Numbered from the stretch's first letter, positions 1 through 8,430 are shown. The stretch: DNA of 64,000 bases from Streptomyces sp. NBC_00193 (GCF_026342735.1 NZ_JAPEMM010000001.1:1860001-1924000); one strand, 5' to 3'. The notes: generated by a model not told the origin, from the letters alone. Made by a program: numbers and translations.

Positions 1-371
1 GCCTTGGAGACGGCCAGCGGGGTGCGGCCGTACTCGCGCGAGCCGGTGTTGTCGACGGTGCCGCCGAGGGTGACCGCCATGAGCTGGAAGCCGTAGCACA
101 TGCCGAAGACGGGGACGCCGGCCTCGAAGATCGCACCGTCGAGCTGGGGTGCGCCCTCCTCGTACACGGAGGACGGGCCGCCGGACAGGATGATCGCCTT
201 CGGGTTCTTGGCGAGCATCTCGGCCACGGGCATCGTGCTGGGCACGACCTCGGAGTAGACCCGTGCCTCGCGGACGCGGCGGGCGATCAGCTGCGCGTAC
301 TGGGCGCCGAAGTCGACGACGAGAACCGTGTCCGGGGCGCTGTCGTGGGTGGCGAAGGTGGCTTCTGGCAC
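1..371 (-). CDS. guaA: GMP synthase (glutamine-hydrolysing), N-terminal part, cut by window edge
   Basis: GuaA amidates XMP to GMP with glutamine as nitrogen donor, the last step of GMP synthesis. Only the first 123 or so residues are in the window. They show the start of a class I glutamine amidotransferase domain: [20 protein letters not shown] followed by [11 protein letters not shown], and then [10 protein letters not shown], which contains the nucleophilic cysteine. The start is a GTG at 371, with a GGAAGG ribosome site just upstream. A TAGAAT -10-like hexamer lies on this strand at 411-416. Two other purine genes, guaB and guaB3, lie 26-29 kb away in the same window. Confidence 0.95.
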   Translation of the reverse strand, partial: MPEATFATHDSAPDTVLVVDFGAQYAQLIARRVREARVYSEVVPSTMPVAEMLAKNPKAIILSGGPSSVYEEGAPQLDGAIFEAGVPVFGMCYGFQLMAVTLGGTVDNTGSREYGRTPLAVSK

Positions 372-459
372 GGGGCAGGCCTTCCGGCGGAAGAGGGGGT
401 TGTTTTGTCGATTCTAACGGGGGACGGATACCCCTCTTCGTCTCACCGTCCGAACCGGC

Positions 460-489
460 TTGGCACGGAGCGGGACAGAGGGTCATAAT
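460..489 (+). promoter_or_regulatory. promoter of the chorismate mutase leader transcript
   Basis: TTGGCA (460-465), an 18-base spacer and CATAAT (484-489) make a good vegetative promoter. The expected start, seven bases past the -10, falls on the A of the ATG at 496, so the RNA should begin with the leader-peptide start codon. Inferred from sequence only. Confidence 0.65.
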
Positions 490-495
490 CCCTCC

Positions 496-564
496 ATGCG
501 CAAGCAGCTGAGCTTCCTCTTTACCTATGGCACCGGCCGGTCCGGTCGCCATGGGTCATCGTGA
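496..564 (+). CDS. putative Phe/Tyr leader peptide, 22 residues
   Basis: This short reading frame reads MRKQLSFLFTY and then a Gly/Arg/Ser tail, ending at TGA 562-564. Its N-terminal half holds two Phe codons and one Tyr codon within five codons (F-L-F-T-Y), including TTT and TAT, which are scarce in such GC-rich DNA. It sits between a strong promoter and a perfect terminator hairpin in front of chorismate mutase, the branch enzyme towards Phe and Tyr. The arrangement fits ribosome-mediated attenuation. The mRNA would be leaderless. An RNA hairpin can form at 527-552, starting within the Tyr codon. I could not find a convincing antiterminator pairing, so the mechanism remains a proposal. Confidence 0.55.
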   Translation: MRKQLSFLFTYGTGRSGRHGSS

Positions 565-589
565 TGCTCGCTTGAGCCACTGACTTCCC

Positions 590-623
590 AGAGCGCCCCG
601 GTCCGACAGGACCGGGGCGCTCT
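590..623 (+). terminator. attenuator terminator hairpin before chorismate mutase
   Basis: A perfect 15-bp stem (590-604 with 609-623) closes a GACA loop and is followed by GGCGTTT. It lies between the leader peptide stop (564) and the chorismate mutase start (668), so it should end most transcripts from the 460-489 promoter unless its folding is prevented. Its CCGGTCC motif also occurs in the leader at 537-543. Confidence 0.7.
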
Positions 624-667
624 GGCGTTTCCCGCTCCGGTCGGACCCCCACCGACAGGAGAACCCC

Positions 668-925
668 ATGTCCGTCACCACCCCCGAGCAGCTCATCGCC
701 GACTCCCGCGAGCGGATCGACGCCATCGACGACCGGATCATCGGCCTGATCCAGGAGCGGATGGCCGTCTCGACCGTCATCCAGGACGCCCGGATCGGCT
801 CGGGCGGGCGCCGGGTGCACCTGTCCCGGGAGATGGAGGTCCTGAGCCACTGGAGCGACGCCCTCGGCAAGCCCGGCACCACGCTCGCGATGACCTTGCT
901 GGAGCTGTGCCGCGGCCGGGCCTGA
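668..925 (+). CDS. chorismate mutase, AroQ type
   Basis: This 85-residue protein is an all-helical AroQ-class chorismate mutase, which converts chorismate to prephenate, the precursor of Phe and Tyr. The family signatures are visible: RERIDAIDDRIIGLIQERM at the start (active-site Arg residues), a central Arg-rich turn, and the helix with LSREMEVL. The length suits the minimal single-domain form with no fused dehydratase or DAHP synthase. ATG at 668 has an AGGAGAA ribosome site at 657-663. A leader peptide and terminator hairpin upstream suggest control by charged tRNA-Phe or tRNA-Tyr. The neighbours are not aromatic-pathway genes. Confidence 0.9.
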   Translation: MSVTTPEQLIADSRERIDAIDDRIIGLIQERMAVSTVIQDARIGSGGRRVHLSREMEVLSHWSDALGKPGTTLAMTLLELCRGRA

Positions 926-1265
926 GGCCCGTGGCGATGTCCGTGACGGTGCCCTTGGCGCTGTCCGTGGAGGCACCCATGGCGATGCCCGTGGCGGTGC
1001 CCGCGTCGCTGTTCGTCACCCGTCCGGACCGTGACCGCCCCCACGGCCCTTCGTTGATGCGGATGACCGTGCCAGCCAGGTGCGGGACCGCAGCACCACG
1101 CGTGGCTCCGCTGGAGCGATGAGACGCACCCCCTGCCGGGCGTGCGTCGTGGGACCTCGCTCCTTCATGTGACCGGACGGCAGGGGACAGCAGCCCGGTC
1201 ACCACACAAAGGACGGCCGGCCCGGGGGACGCCCCGGACCGGCCGTTCTTCTGCTGTTCTCCTGC
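926..1265. other. intergenic stretch without a supported gene
   Basis: Between chorismate mutase and the convergent surface-protein gene I see no reliable gene. The first part (about 930-1015) has imperfect repeats around ATGGCGATGCCCGTGGCGGTG. A 7-bp stem GACGCAC/GTGCGTC (1123-1129 with 1142-1148) may end the chorismate mutase transcript. The strong hairpin at 1213-1246 is listed separately. Confidence 0.5.
1213..1246. terminator. hairpin terminator between converging genes
   Basis: A 15-bp stem (1213-1227 with 1232-1246, one wobble/mismatch) closes a GACG loop. It lies 20 bases past the stop of the minus-strand surface-protein gene and may also serve the plus-strand chorismate mutase transcript. 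Confidence 0.65.
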
Positions 1266-2918
1266 TTACGCGCGGCCGGTGGCCCGCCGGCGGAAGGCCA
1301 GGAACACCGCGCCACCGGCGGCGACGAGCGCCACACCGGCGATCAGCACCGGCCCGGTCGCGGCGCCGGTCTCGGCGAGGCCGCCGTTCGGCGTCTTGCC
1401 GTTGCCCGTACCGGCACCCGGGCTCGGAGTGGTGCTCGCACCCGGCGTGGCCGACGGGCTCGTGGAAGCCGTCGGCGCCGGGCCGGGGGTGGTCGGGGCC
1501 GGCGTGGGCGTGACCTGCTTGCCGTTGATCACGAAGGCGGCCTTGTTGTTGGCGTGGTTCGGGTCCCAGCTCGCCGGCCTGGTGCCGTTCGGGGCCCAGC
1601 CGCCGACCGTGACGGAGCCGGTGGCGTCCGCGATCACCTTCTCGATCTTCAGCTCGAACGGGAAGGCGAAGTTCTCCTTCTCCCCGATGACGTGCGAGGT
1701 CGGGCAGAAGTAGCGCGGGGCACCCAACTGCTCCTCGCGGTAGTCCCCCGAGGCCGTGGCGGCCCTGCAGAACTCCGGCACCTTGGTGACCTTCGCGCCG
1801 GCCGGGATCACGATGTCCGCCATGGCCACGTCCTCGCCGGACCGGAGGTGGGCGATCCACGCCGGGCCTTCGTTGCGGAAGCCGATCCCGGCCTTGACCG
1901 TCTCGCCCGCCTTGCCCTTCAGGGAGGTGGGGGTGGCCACCAGGTCTGCGGTGTTCTTCACCGAGAAGTCGAACTCGTGCTGGTTGTTCCACGGGTCCAG
2001 GTCCGCCGTGCGCGGTGCGGCCTTGGCCGAGCGCGCCGTGAGGCCCAGCTTCTTGCCCGTGCGGGGCGTGCTGAGCTTCTGCGTGGACTTCGGCTGGGAG
2101 CCGGCCTCGTGCACCCCGTAGATCAGGCCCTCGATGAAGGCGTGCGGAGCGGCCTTGAGGGTCAGCGCGCCGGCGATCTCCCAGACCTCGCCGGGCTTGA
2201 TCTCGTTGTCGAAGGTGCAGACCGTCGTGCCCCAGCCCACGTTCCAGGGCTGGCTCTCGCTGTCGTCCTCGCTGTAGGCGCAGTTGTCGTACTGCTCGAC
2301 CAGGCCCATGCCGTGCGTGGTGCCCAGTTCCAGCGCCACGCCCTTGACGGACTCGGTACCCGTGTTGCCGAAGACGATCGGGAGCGGCTGGGTCTCGCCC
2401 GGAGTCAGCTTCGCCTTGAGATCGGCCTTCTCCATGACCAGGTCGGGGCCGCCGACCTTGACCTTGGTGGTGGCGGGCTTGAAGGTGGCGCCCTCCGCAG
2501 AGCCGGTCATCGTCAGGTCGACGACCGTCCCGAGCTTGCTGCCCTCGGCTGCGGCGAGGTCGAGGGACACCACCGGGGTTCCGTGCCAGATCCCCCAGTC
2601 CTTGCAGGTGACCGTCGTCGCGACGAGCTTGCAGTCGGCGAACTGCTCCTTCGGGAGCGTCACGTCGACGATGCCCTTGAGAGCGCTCAGGTCGATCGTG
2701 TAGGTGCTCTGGTTGCCGAAGGGCTCGTCGGCCTCGCTCTCGACACGGAAGTCGACCGTGCTCGTCCGCGGCTTGCCGCTCTGCCCCGGGTGCGGGAACA
2801 GGCCGATCTCCGCCGGGCTGGTGAGCGTGAACACCGGATCCGCGGCGTTCGCTGGGGCGGCGGCCAGACCGACGGCCACCAGGCCGGCTGCCGCCAGCAG
2901 GGAGATGCGCTTTCTCAT
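1266..2918 (-). CDS. secreted cell-surface protein with C-terminal LAETG sorting signal
   Basis: The product is about 550 residues. ATG at 2918 was chosen because a typical signal peptide follows at once (MRKRISLLAAAGLVAVGL, cleavage near PANA-AD). The body resembles repeated immunoglobulin-like or CARDB-like beta domains, with phrases such as ITPGETQPLPIVFGNTGTE and its counterpart around GKAGETVKAGIGFRNEG. A long Thr/Pro/Ser spacer then precedes LAETG, a hydrophobic segment (VLIAGVALVAAGGAVFLAF) and RRRATGRA. That is the layout of a class E sortase substrate linked to peptidoglycan. The ligand or role is unknown, and no sortase gene is in this window. Confidence 0.8.
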   Translation of the reverse strand: MRKRISLLAAAGLVAVGLAAAPANAADPVFTLTSPAEIGLFPHPGQSGKPRTSTVDFRVESEADEPFGNQSTYTIDLSALKGIVDVTLPKEQFADCKLVATTVTCKDWGIWHGTPVVSLDLAAAEGSKLGTVVDLTMTGSAEGATFKPATTKVKVGGPDLVMEKADLKAKLTPGETQPLPIVFGNTGTESVKGVALELGTTHGMGLVEQYDNCAYSEDDSESQPWNVGWGTTVCTFDNEIKPGEVWEIAGALTLKAAPHAFIEGLIYGVHEAGSQPKSTQKLSTPRTGKKLGLTARSAKAAPRTADLDPWNNQHEFDFSVKNTADLVATPTSLKGKAGETVKAGIGFRNEGPAWIAHLRSGEDVAMADIVIPAGAKVTKVPEFCRAATASGDYREEQLGAPRYFCPTSHVIGEKENFAFPFELKIEKVIADATGSVTVGGWAPNGTRPASWDPNHANNKAAFVINGKQVTPTPAPTTPGPAPTASTSPSATPGASTTPSPGAGTGNGKTPNGGLAETGAATGPVLIAGVALVAAGGAVFLAFRRRATGRA

Positions 2919-3037
2919 GCCGGTCCTGACCCGCGAGGGCCCTCTCTGGTTGTGCCACTCATGCTGTGACGGACGCCACACCTCCGCCATCGGATTTCCC
3001 TACAACCATCCGGGGCGAGCAGATGTCTTGCATGTAG

Positions 3038-3082
3038 TTCGGCGGGTACCGCACTCGGAGGGGGAGTGCGGTACCCGCCGAA
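3038..3082 (-). terminator. terminator of the GMC oxidoreductase gene
   Basis: A perfect 18-bp stem (3038-3055 with 3065-3082) with a 9-base loop starts six bases beyond the GMC stop codon. The stem is longer than usual and insulates the operon from the downstream surface-protein gene on the same strand. Confidence 0.75.
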
Positions 3083-3087
3083 GTCGT

Positions 3088-4884
3088 TCATTCGGTGGGT
3101 ACCGCCGAGCGCGGCGGAACCTCCGGTACCGCCAGGAACGGCAGGCGCAGCGCCCCGAAGGCCTCCTTCGGCACCGCCGGGCTGACCGGTTCCACGGCCG
3201 TCAGGCGGGTGTAGGCCGCCCCCTGCTCCGGGCGCGGATCGCGCTCGCCGTTGTTCGGCCAGTAGGACATCGCCCGTTCCGCCTGCGCGGTGATCGTCAG
3301 CGACGGGTTGACCCCGAGGTTCGCGGAGACCGCCGAACCGTCCACCACCGAGATGCCCGGGTGCCCGTAGAGCCGGTGGTACGGGTCGACCACGCCCTCC
3401 TCGGGCGAGGCGCCGATCGGGCAGCCGCCGAGGAAGTGCGCCGTCAGCGGGGTGCCCATCAGCTCGCCGATGTTGCTGCCCGGGAATCCGTTGATCTCCT
3501 CGGCCAGCAGCGTCGCCGCCCGCGTGGCCTCGGCGATCTGCACGGGGTTGGGCGCTCCGTGGCCCTGCCGGGCCGTGAGCAGGCCCTTCCCTATGCCGCC
3601 GGGCTTGCGGTAGGTGGTCAGGGAGTTGTCCAGGGACTGCATGACCAGGCCGATGATGGTCCGCTCCGACCAGCGCCGGTTGGACAGGGACCGCAGCAGC
3701 TGCACCGGGTGCCGGGCGGTGCGCCCGAACCAGGCGCGGACCCGGTGGGTGGAGTAGGGCACCTGGAGGATCGTCATGAACCCCATGGCGTTGGAGCCCT
3801 TGCCGTAGCGCACCGGCTCGATGTGCGTGTCGGCGTCGGGGTGCACCGAGGAGGTGATGGCCACGCCCCGCGTGAAGTCGGCCCGCTTGTCCTTGCCGTG
3901 CCGCTTGCGGTAGCGCCGGTCATCCGTCTGCGCGCCTACGAGGCCTTCGGAGTTGGTCCGGGTCAGATCGCCGAGCCGGTCCGAGAGGCGGGGCAGCTCG
4001 CCGAGGTCCTTCATGGTGTGCAGGAGCGTCTGGGTCCCGTACGTGCCCGCCGCGACGACCACGTAGCGGGCGCGCAGCACCTTGGCAGCGCCCTTGGCGC
4101 TCTTGCGTCGCTGGTCGGTGGGGACGGTGCGGACGCGGTAGCCGCCGTCGGGGTGCTCGGAGAGGGCGGTGACCGTGGTCATGGGGTGGATGACGGCGCC
4201 GGCCCGCTCCGCGAGGTGCAGGTAGTTCTCGCCCAGGGTGTTCTTCGCGCCGTGCCGGCAGCCGGTCATGCACTCCCCGCACTCGGTGCAGGCCTTGCGG
4301 GCGGGGCCGGCGCCGCCGAAGTACGGGTCGGCGACCTCCTCGCCGGGGCGGACCTTGGCCTGGCCCTCGGCATCGTCGCCGTCCCCGAAGAAGACGCCGA
4401 CCGGGGCCATGTGGAAGGAGTCCGCGACGCCCATCTTGGCGGCGGCCGCCTTGAGGTGGACGTCGGAGGGGGTCGTCGTCGGGTTGAGCCGGACCCCCAG
4501 CATCCGCTTGGCCTGGTCGTAGTAGGGGGCGAGCTCGTCGTGCCAGTCCGTGATGGACGCCCACTGCCGGTCCTCGAAGAAGGCGGTGGGGGGCACGTAG
4601 AGGGTGTTGGCGTAGTTGAGGGAGCCGCCGCCGACCCCGGCGCCCGCGAGGACCATCACGTTGCCGAGGAGGTGGATGCGCTGGATCCCGTACAGGCCGA
4701 GGGCCGGGGCCCACAGGTAGTTGCGCAGGTCCCAGCTGTTCTTCGGCAGGCTCTCGCGGGTGAACCGGCGTCCTGCCTCCAGGACGCCGACCCGGTACCC
4801 CTTCTCGGAGAGCCGCAGCGCCGAGACCGACCCTCCGAAACCCGATCCGATGACGATGACGTCGTAGTCGTAGTCGTACGACAC
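3088..4884 (-). CDS. GMC-family FAD oxidoreductase, cholesterol oxidase-like (ChoD type)
   Basis: This 598-residue flavoenzyme begins with the FAD-binding motif VIVIGSGFGGS. Next comes the GMC signature region (GAGVGGGSLNYANTLY) and, near residue 200, a ferredoxin-like cysteine cluster CTECGECMTGC. The C-terminal GMC domain has GGCPIG and VVDGSAVSANLGVNPSLTI. Such proteins are usually annotated as cholesterol oxidase or sterol dehydrogenase, and the M. tuberculosis relative is Rv3409c, which also lies near guaB3. Its substrate in Streptomyces is not fixed by sequence. The start is 37 bases after the aldehyde dehydrogenase stop, so the two are probably co-transcribed. The cysteine cluster hints at an Fe-S site or electron partner. 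Confidence 0.85.
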   Translation of the reverse strand: MSYDYDYDVIVIGSGFGGSVSALRLSEKGYRVGVLEAGRRFTRESLPKNSWDLRNYLWAPALGLYGIQRIHLLGNVMVLAGAGVGGGSLNYANTLYVPPTAFFEDRQWASITDWHDELAPYYDQAKRMLGVRLNPTTTPSDVHLKAAAAKMGVADSFHMAPVGVFFGDGDDAEGQAKVRPGEEVADPYFGGAGPARKACTECGECMTGCRHGAKNTLGENYLHLAERAGAVIHPMTTVTALSEHPDGGYRVRTVPTDQRRKSAKGAAKVLRARYVVVAAGTYGTQTLLHTMKDLGELPRLSDRLGDLTRTNSEGLVGAQTDDRRYRKRHGKDKRADFTRGVAITSSVHPDADTHIEPVRYGKGSNAMGFMTILQVPYSTHRVRAWFGRTARHPVQLLRSLSNRRWSERTIIGLVMQSLDNSLTTYRKPGGIGKGLLTARQGHGAPNPVQIAEATRAATLLAEEINGFPGSNIGELMGTPLTAHFLGGCPIGASPEEGVVDPYHRLYGHPGISVVDGSAVSANLGVNPSLTITAQAERAMSYWPNNGERDPRPEQGAAYTRLTAVEPVSPAVPKEAFGALRLPFLAVPEVPPRSAVPTE

Positions 4885-4921
4885 TGCGGTGCCTCCAAAC
4901 GGAACGGACGGGCGGAACGGA

Positions 4922-6550
4922 CTAGCGGAGTCGGAACGCCTTCATGACCTGGAGGCTGCGGGTCATGAACGCCGCGTACTTCTCGTCGTCCATCCCGAAC
5001 GAGGGTGCCATCGGCAGCAGCCGCTGGTGGGCGACGGTCTGGGCCTCGGTGTACTTGAGGATGCCCTCGGAGCCGTGGCGGCGGCCGAGGCCGGATTCCT
5101 TCATGCCGCCCATGGGCGCCTGGGCGGAGCCGTAGGCCGGGGCGTAGCCCTCGTTGATGTTGACGGTGCCGGTGCGCAGGCGGGCCGAGACGGCGTGGCC
5201 GCGGCGGGCGTCCTTCGTCCACACGCTGGAGTTCAGGCCGTAGGAGGTGCCGTTGGCCTCTTCGATGACCTCGTCCTCGTCGGTGAAGCGGTAGATGGAG
5301 ACGACCGGACCGAAGGTCTCCTCCCCGCACACCGCCATGGCGGCCTCGACGCCGTCGAGGATGGTCGGCTCGTAGAAGAGCGGGCCGATGTCGGGGCGGG
5401 CGACGCCGCCGGTGACGAGGGTGGCGCCCTTGGCCACGGCGTCGTCCACGTGCCGCTGTACGGCCTCCAGCTGGCGTTCGCCGGCCAGGGAGCCCATGTC
5501 CGCGCCGTAGGCGAGGGAGGAGCCGAGGCGCATGGCCTTGGTCCGGGCGGCGAACCGGGCGACGAACTCGTCGGCGATCGAGGCGTGCACGTACAGCCGC
5601 TCGATGGAGATGCAGAGCTGGCCCGCGGAGGAGAAGCAGGCGCGGACGGCGCCGGCGGCGGCCTTCTCCACGTCGGCGTCGCGCAGGACGAGCATGGCGT
5701 TCTTGCCGCCCAGTTCGAGGGAGGCGCCGACCAGGCGGGCGGCCGCACCCTGGGCGACCTCGCGGCCGGTACGCGTGGAACCGGTGAACGAAACGTAGTC
5801 GGCGTGCCGGACCACCTCGGGGCCGACGACCGGGCCCTCGCCGAGGACGATCTGGAACACCTCGGCCGGCAGGCCCGCCTCGATCATCAGGTCGCGGGCC
5901 CACAGGGCGGTGAGCGCGGTCTCCGTGTCGGGCTTCATCACGACGGCGTTGCCCGCGACGAAGGCGGGCAGGGCGTCGCCGATGGAGAGTTCGAGGGGGT
6001 AGTTCCAGGGGGCGATCTGGCCGATGACCCCGCGCGGCTGGCGCAGCTCGGTGACCTTGGTGAGGGTGGGCATCGCGCCCGTGTGGCCCTTGGGGCGCAG
6101 GTACGAGGGCGCCTTGCGGCCGTAGTGCCGGGCCGCGATGGAGACGGCCTGGACCTCCTCGTGGGCGTGCAGCCGGGCCTTGCCGGTCTCCAGCTGGATC
6201 AGGTCGAGCACCTCGGCCTGCCGGGAGAGGACCAGGTCGTGGAAGCGCAGCAGTACGGCGGCCCGCGCGCGGACGGGCACGGCGGCCCAGGCGGGCTGCG
6301 CGGCGCGGGCGGCGGCGAAGGCCTCCGCCACGTCCTCGGGGGTGGCTTCGGGGAGCTCCGCGAGCCGGTCCCCGGTGAAGGGGCTGTGGTTGGCGGTGCG
6401 GCCGGAGCCGGCCACTCCGCGGGTCAGCCGGGCGACCAGTTCGGGGGTCACCACGTCGGCGGCGCTCCGGGCGCCGGCCGGGGCGGGGGCGACCGGGTTG
6501 GTGGGCTGCGGGGCGCTGCGGAGGGGGGCCGGGGCCTGCGTGTCCGTCAT
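4922..6550 (-). CDS. gabD2: NADP-dependent succinate-semialdehyde dehydrogenase-like aldehyde dehydrogenase
   Basis: This 542-residue member of the aldehyde dehydrogenase superfamily oxidises an aldehyde, probably succinate semialdehyde, to the acid. The core motifs are intact: the oxyanion Asn in IAPWNYPLELS, NAD(P) contacts around GNAVVMKPDTETA and VSFTGSTRTGREV, the general base in LELGGKNAM, the nucleophilic Cys in SSAGQLCISIERL, and EETFGPV. ATG at 6550 fits family length, although a readable frame extends further upstream. The first 45 residues form a Pro/Ala-rich tail. The gene heads an operon with the GMC oxidoreductase. A long palindrome at 6601-6647 lies just upstream and may be its operator. 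The gabD2 name follows family resemblance. Confidence 0.85.
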   Translation of the reverse strand: MTDTQAPAPLRSAPQPTNPVAPAPAGARSAADVVTPELVARLTRGVAGSGRTANHSPFTGDRLAELPEATPEDVAEAFAAARAAQPAWAAVPVRARAAVLLRFHDLVLSRQAEVLDLIQLETGKARLHAHEEVQAVSIAARHYGRKAPSYLRPKGHTGAMPTLTKVTELRQPRGVIGQIAPWNYPLELSIGDALPAFVAGNAVVMKPDTETALTALWARDLMIEAGLPAEVFQIVLGEGPVVGPEVVRHADYVSFTGSTRTGREVAQGAAARLVGASLELGGKNAMLVLRDADVEKAAAGAVRACFSSAGQLCISIERLYVHASIADEFVARFAARTKAMRLGSSLAYGADMGSLAGERQLEAVQRHVDDAVAKGATLVTGGVARPDIGPLFYEPTILDGVEAAMAVCGEETFGPVVSIYRFTDEDEVIEEANGTSYGLNSSVWTKDARRGHAVSARLRTGTVNINEGYAPAYGSAQAPMGGMKESGLGRRHGSEGILKYTEAQTVAHQRLLPMAPSFGMDDEKYAAFMTRSLQVMKAFRLR

Positions 6551-6600
6551 GGCCGTGAGCGTATTGCGCCGGGGGGTGCTTTGGGTACCCGCCGGTAACC

Positions 6601-6647
6601 GGATTTTGCCATTTCTGCCAGTGATCGCTGGCAGGATGGCGAAATCC
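6601..6647. promoter_or_regulatory. long interrupted palindrome, candidate operator upstream of the aldehyde dehydrogenase
   Basis: GGATTTTGCCAT and CTGCCAG on the left mirror CTGGCAG and ATGGCGAAATCC on the right around TGATCG, with one mismatch and one extra base. The site is 50 bases before the aldehyde dehydrogenase start and about 80 bases beyond the kinase stop. No T-run follows on either strand, which favours an operator over a terminator. Unproven. Confidence 0.45.
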
Positions 6648-6729
6648 GGGCACGGGAACGCCTTCGGCCGCCCCGGCGGGGCGGGGCGGGGCAGGAGGTG
6701 GCGGGGCGGGGTCCCAGCGGGCCGCGCTC

Positions 6730-8430
6730 TCAGCGGGGCGGGGCCGGCTCCCAGCCGCTGAGCACCACGTCGAACTGATCCCGGGTCGTGTCCCAGTCCG
6801 AGACCGGACCCGACATGTACACCGCGTACTCGGTGCCGTCCGGTGCGTAGTACATCTGCTCGATGGCCTTCCGGGGCCCGGTGAACGCCCCGCTCTTCTC
6901 CGTCCAGACGAACTCCCACAGGGCGGCCTTGACCTGCCCCCGGAAGGTGTTCGGGTGAAGGGTCAGTTGCCTGTAGTCGGAGCGCTTCTGGACCTGCTTC
7001 TCCAGGTCCAGCAGGTGCGCGTACGGATCCTTGAAGGTCGGCTTGGGGTCCATCGCGATCCGGATGAAGTGCTTGCCGCCGTCCCCGGTGTAGTCGATCT
7101 GTGACCCGTCCTCCCGGCGCTTCCAGCCGTCCGGGACGAAGAGGGTGAAGCCCTCCTTGTCGACCACCTTGCTCCAGCCCGCCGGCGGAGCCTTCACCGA
7201 CTTCCCCTTGGCATCCCCGGCACCGGCCGACACGTCCGGCGAACCGGCCGTCCGGCCCGGGATCCCGCCGTCCGTGGCCGAGTCGCTGGTGTACTTCAGG
7301 ATCCCGAACACCCCGCCGCCGCCGAGCAGCGCCGCCACCACGGCGACGACCGCAGCACGCCTGATCCGGCCGGGGGCCCCGGTGTCCCCGCGGCCCGGCC
7401 CGCCCGGCCCGGCCTCGGACCGGGCGGCGAGCGTCGGCTCCGGCCCCGGCTCCGGGGCCCGGCCCTGCTCCGGCCCCTGGCCCTGGCCCTGCTCCGTTTC
7501 ACCGGCCGGCTCGGTCGTGTCCGCCGGCTCGTTCCGGGCGGCGCCCAGCTCCTCGGAGCCCATCGCGCGCGTGGGGACGTACGCCTGCGCCGCCTTCGGC
7601 TCCCGGCCCTCCATCGCCTGCAGGAACATCTGCTCGGCCTCGTCGGCCGACGGCCGCTTCGCCGGGTCCTTGCGCAGCAGCGCCGTGATGACCGGGGCCA
7701 GCGCGCCCGCGTGGGTCGGGGCGGGCGGCTCCTCGTTCACCACGGCCTGGAGGCTGGAGATGGGCGAGGTGCGGCGGAAGGGCGAGCGGGCCTCGACGGC
7801 CGTGTACAGCGTCGCGCCGAGCGACCACAGGTCGGAGGCCGGGTCGGGGGACCCGCCGGTGACCCGTTCGGGGGCCAGGTAGTCGATGGAGCCGATCAGC
7901 TCCCCGGTGCGCGTGATGGAGGAGTCGCCCTCGATCGCGGCGATGCCGAAGTCGGCGAGCATCACCCGCCCGTCCTTGGCGAGCATCACGTTGCCCGGTT
8001 TCACGTCCCGGTGCAGGACGCCGACCGCGTGCGCGGCGCGCAGCGCACCGAGCACGTGCAGCCCGATCCGGGCCGCCTCGCGGGGTTCGATCCGGCCGGC
8101 CGTCTTCGCCGCGTCCGCGAGGGAGGGACCGTCGATGTACTCCATGACGATCCAGGGCCGGTCGTCGTGTTCCAGTACGTCGTGGACCGTGACGACCGCC
8201 GGATGCTGGATCCGGGCCGCGGCCCGGGCCTCCTTCTGCGTCCGGGCGTGCAGGACGTCCCGATCGGCCTGGGCGACGTACAGGCCCGCCGTCAGTTCCT
8301 TGACGGCGACCGTCCTGTGCAGCAGCTCATCGTGCGCGCGCCACACCTTGCCCATGCCGCCCCTGCCGATGGGCTCCACGAGCCGGTACCGGCCCGCGAG
8401 CACCGCACCCGCACCTGTCTGCTGTTCCAC
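6730..8430 (-). CDS. membrane Ser/Thr protein kinase (Hanks type) with non-PASTA sensor domain
   Basis: The 566-residue protein starts with a complete kinase domain: glycine loop GRGGMG (22-27), Lys44 in VAVKEL, HRDVKPGN (from His140), DFG (160-162) and APE in YLAPERV. A Pro/Glu/Gly linker follows (about 290-345), then one membrane span (AAVVAVVAALLGGGGVFGIL). The outer domain of about 160 residues contains GFTLFVPDGWKRRE and ends with VVLSGWEPAPPR, resembling PsbP/Mog1-like beta folds rather than PASTA repeats. It should phosphorylate cytosolic targets in response to an extracellular cue. Two related genes follow upstream on the same strand. ATG at 8430 lies at the expected distance from the kinase domain. 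Confidence 0.92.
   Translation of the reverse strand: MEQQTGAGAVLAGRYRLVEPIGRGGMGKVWRAHDELLHRTVAVKELTAGLYVAQADRDVLHARTQKEARAAARIQHPAVVTVHDVLEHDDRPWIVMEYIDGPSLADAAKTAGRIEPREAARIGLHVLGALRAAHAVGVLHRDVKPGNVMLAKDGRVMLADFGIAAIEGDSSITRTGELIGSIDYLAPERVTGGSPDPASDLWSLGATLYTAVEARSPFRRTSPISSLQAVVNEEPPAPTHAGALAPVITALLRKDPAKRPSADEAEQMFLQAMEGREPKAAQAYVPTRAMGSEELGAARNEPADTTEPAGETEQGQGQGPEQGRAPEPGPEPTLAARSEAGPGGPGRGDTGAPGRIRRAAVVAVVAALLGGGGVFGILKYTSDSATDGGIPGRTAGSPDVSAGAGDAKGKSVKAPPAGWSKVVDKEGFTLFVPDGWKRREDGSQIDYTGDGGKHFIRIAMDPKPTFKDPYAHLLDLEKQVQKRSDYRQLTLHPNTFRGQVKAALWEFVWTEKSGAFTGPRKAIEQMYYAPDGTEYAVYMSGPVSDWDTTRDQFDVVLSGWEPAPPR

Noticed and set aside
590..623. Simple intergenic terminator for guaA or another upstream gene
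   Set aside because: guaA is transcribed away from it; the only transcript reaching it is the one from the 460-489 promoter, which supports an attenuator.
907..1122. Val/Pro-rich frame after chorismate mutase
   Set aside because: It overlaps the chorismate mutase end, arises from the imperfect ATGGCGATG repeats, and has no ribosome site or recognisable sequence.
4656..6653. Arg/Pro-rich long minus-strand frame over the aldehyde dehydrogenase
   Set aside because: Out-of-frame shadow; the aldehyde dehydrogenase motifs are in the other frame of the same strand.
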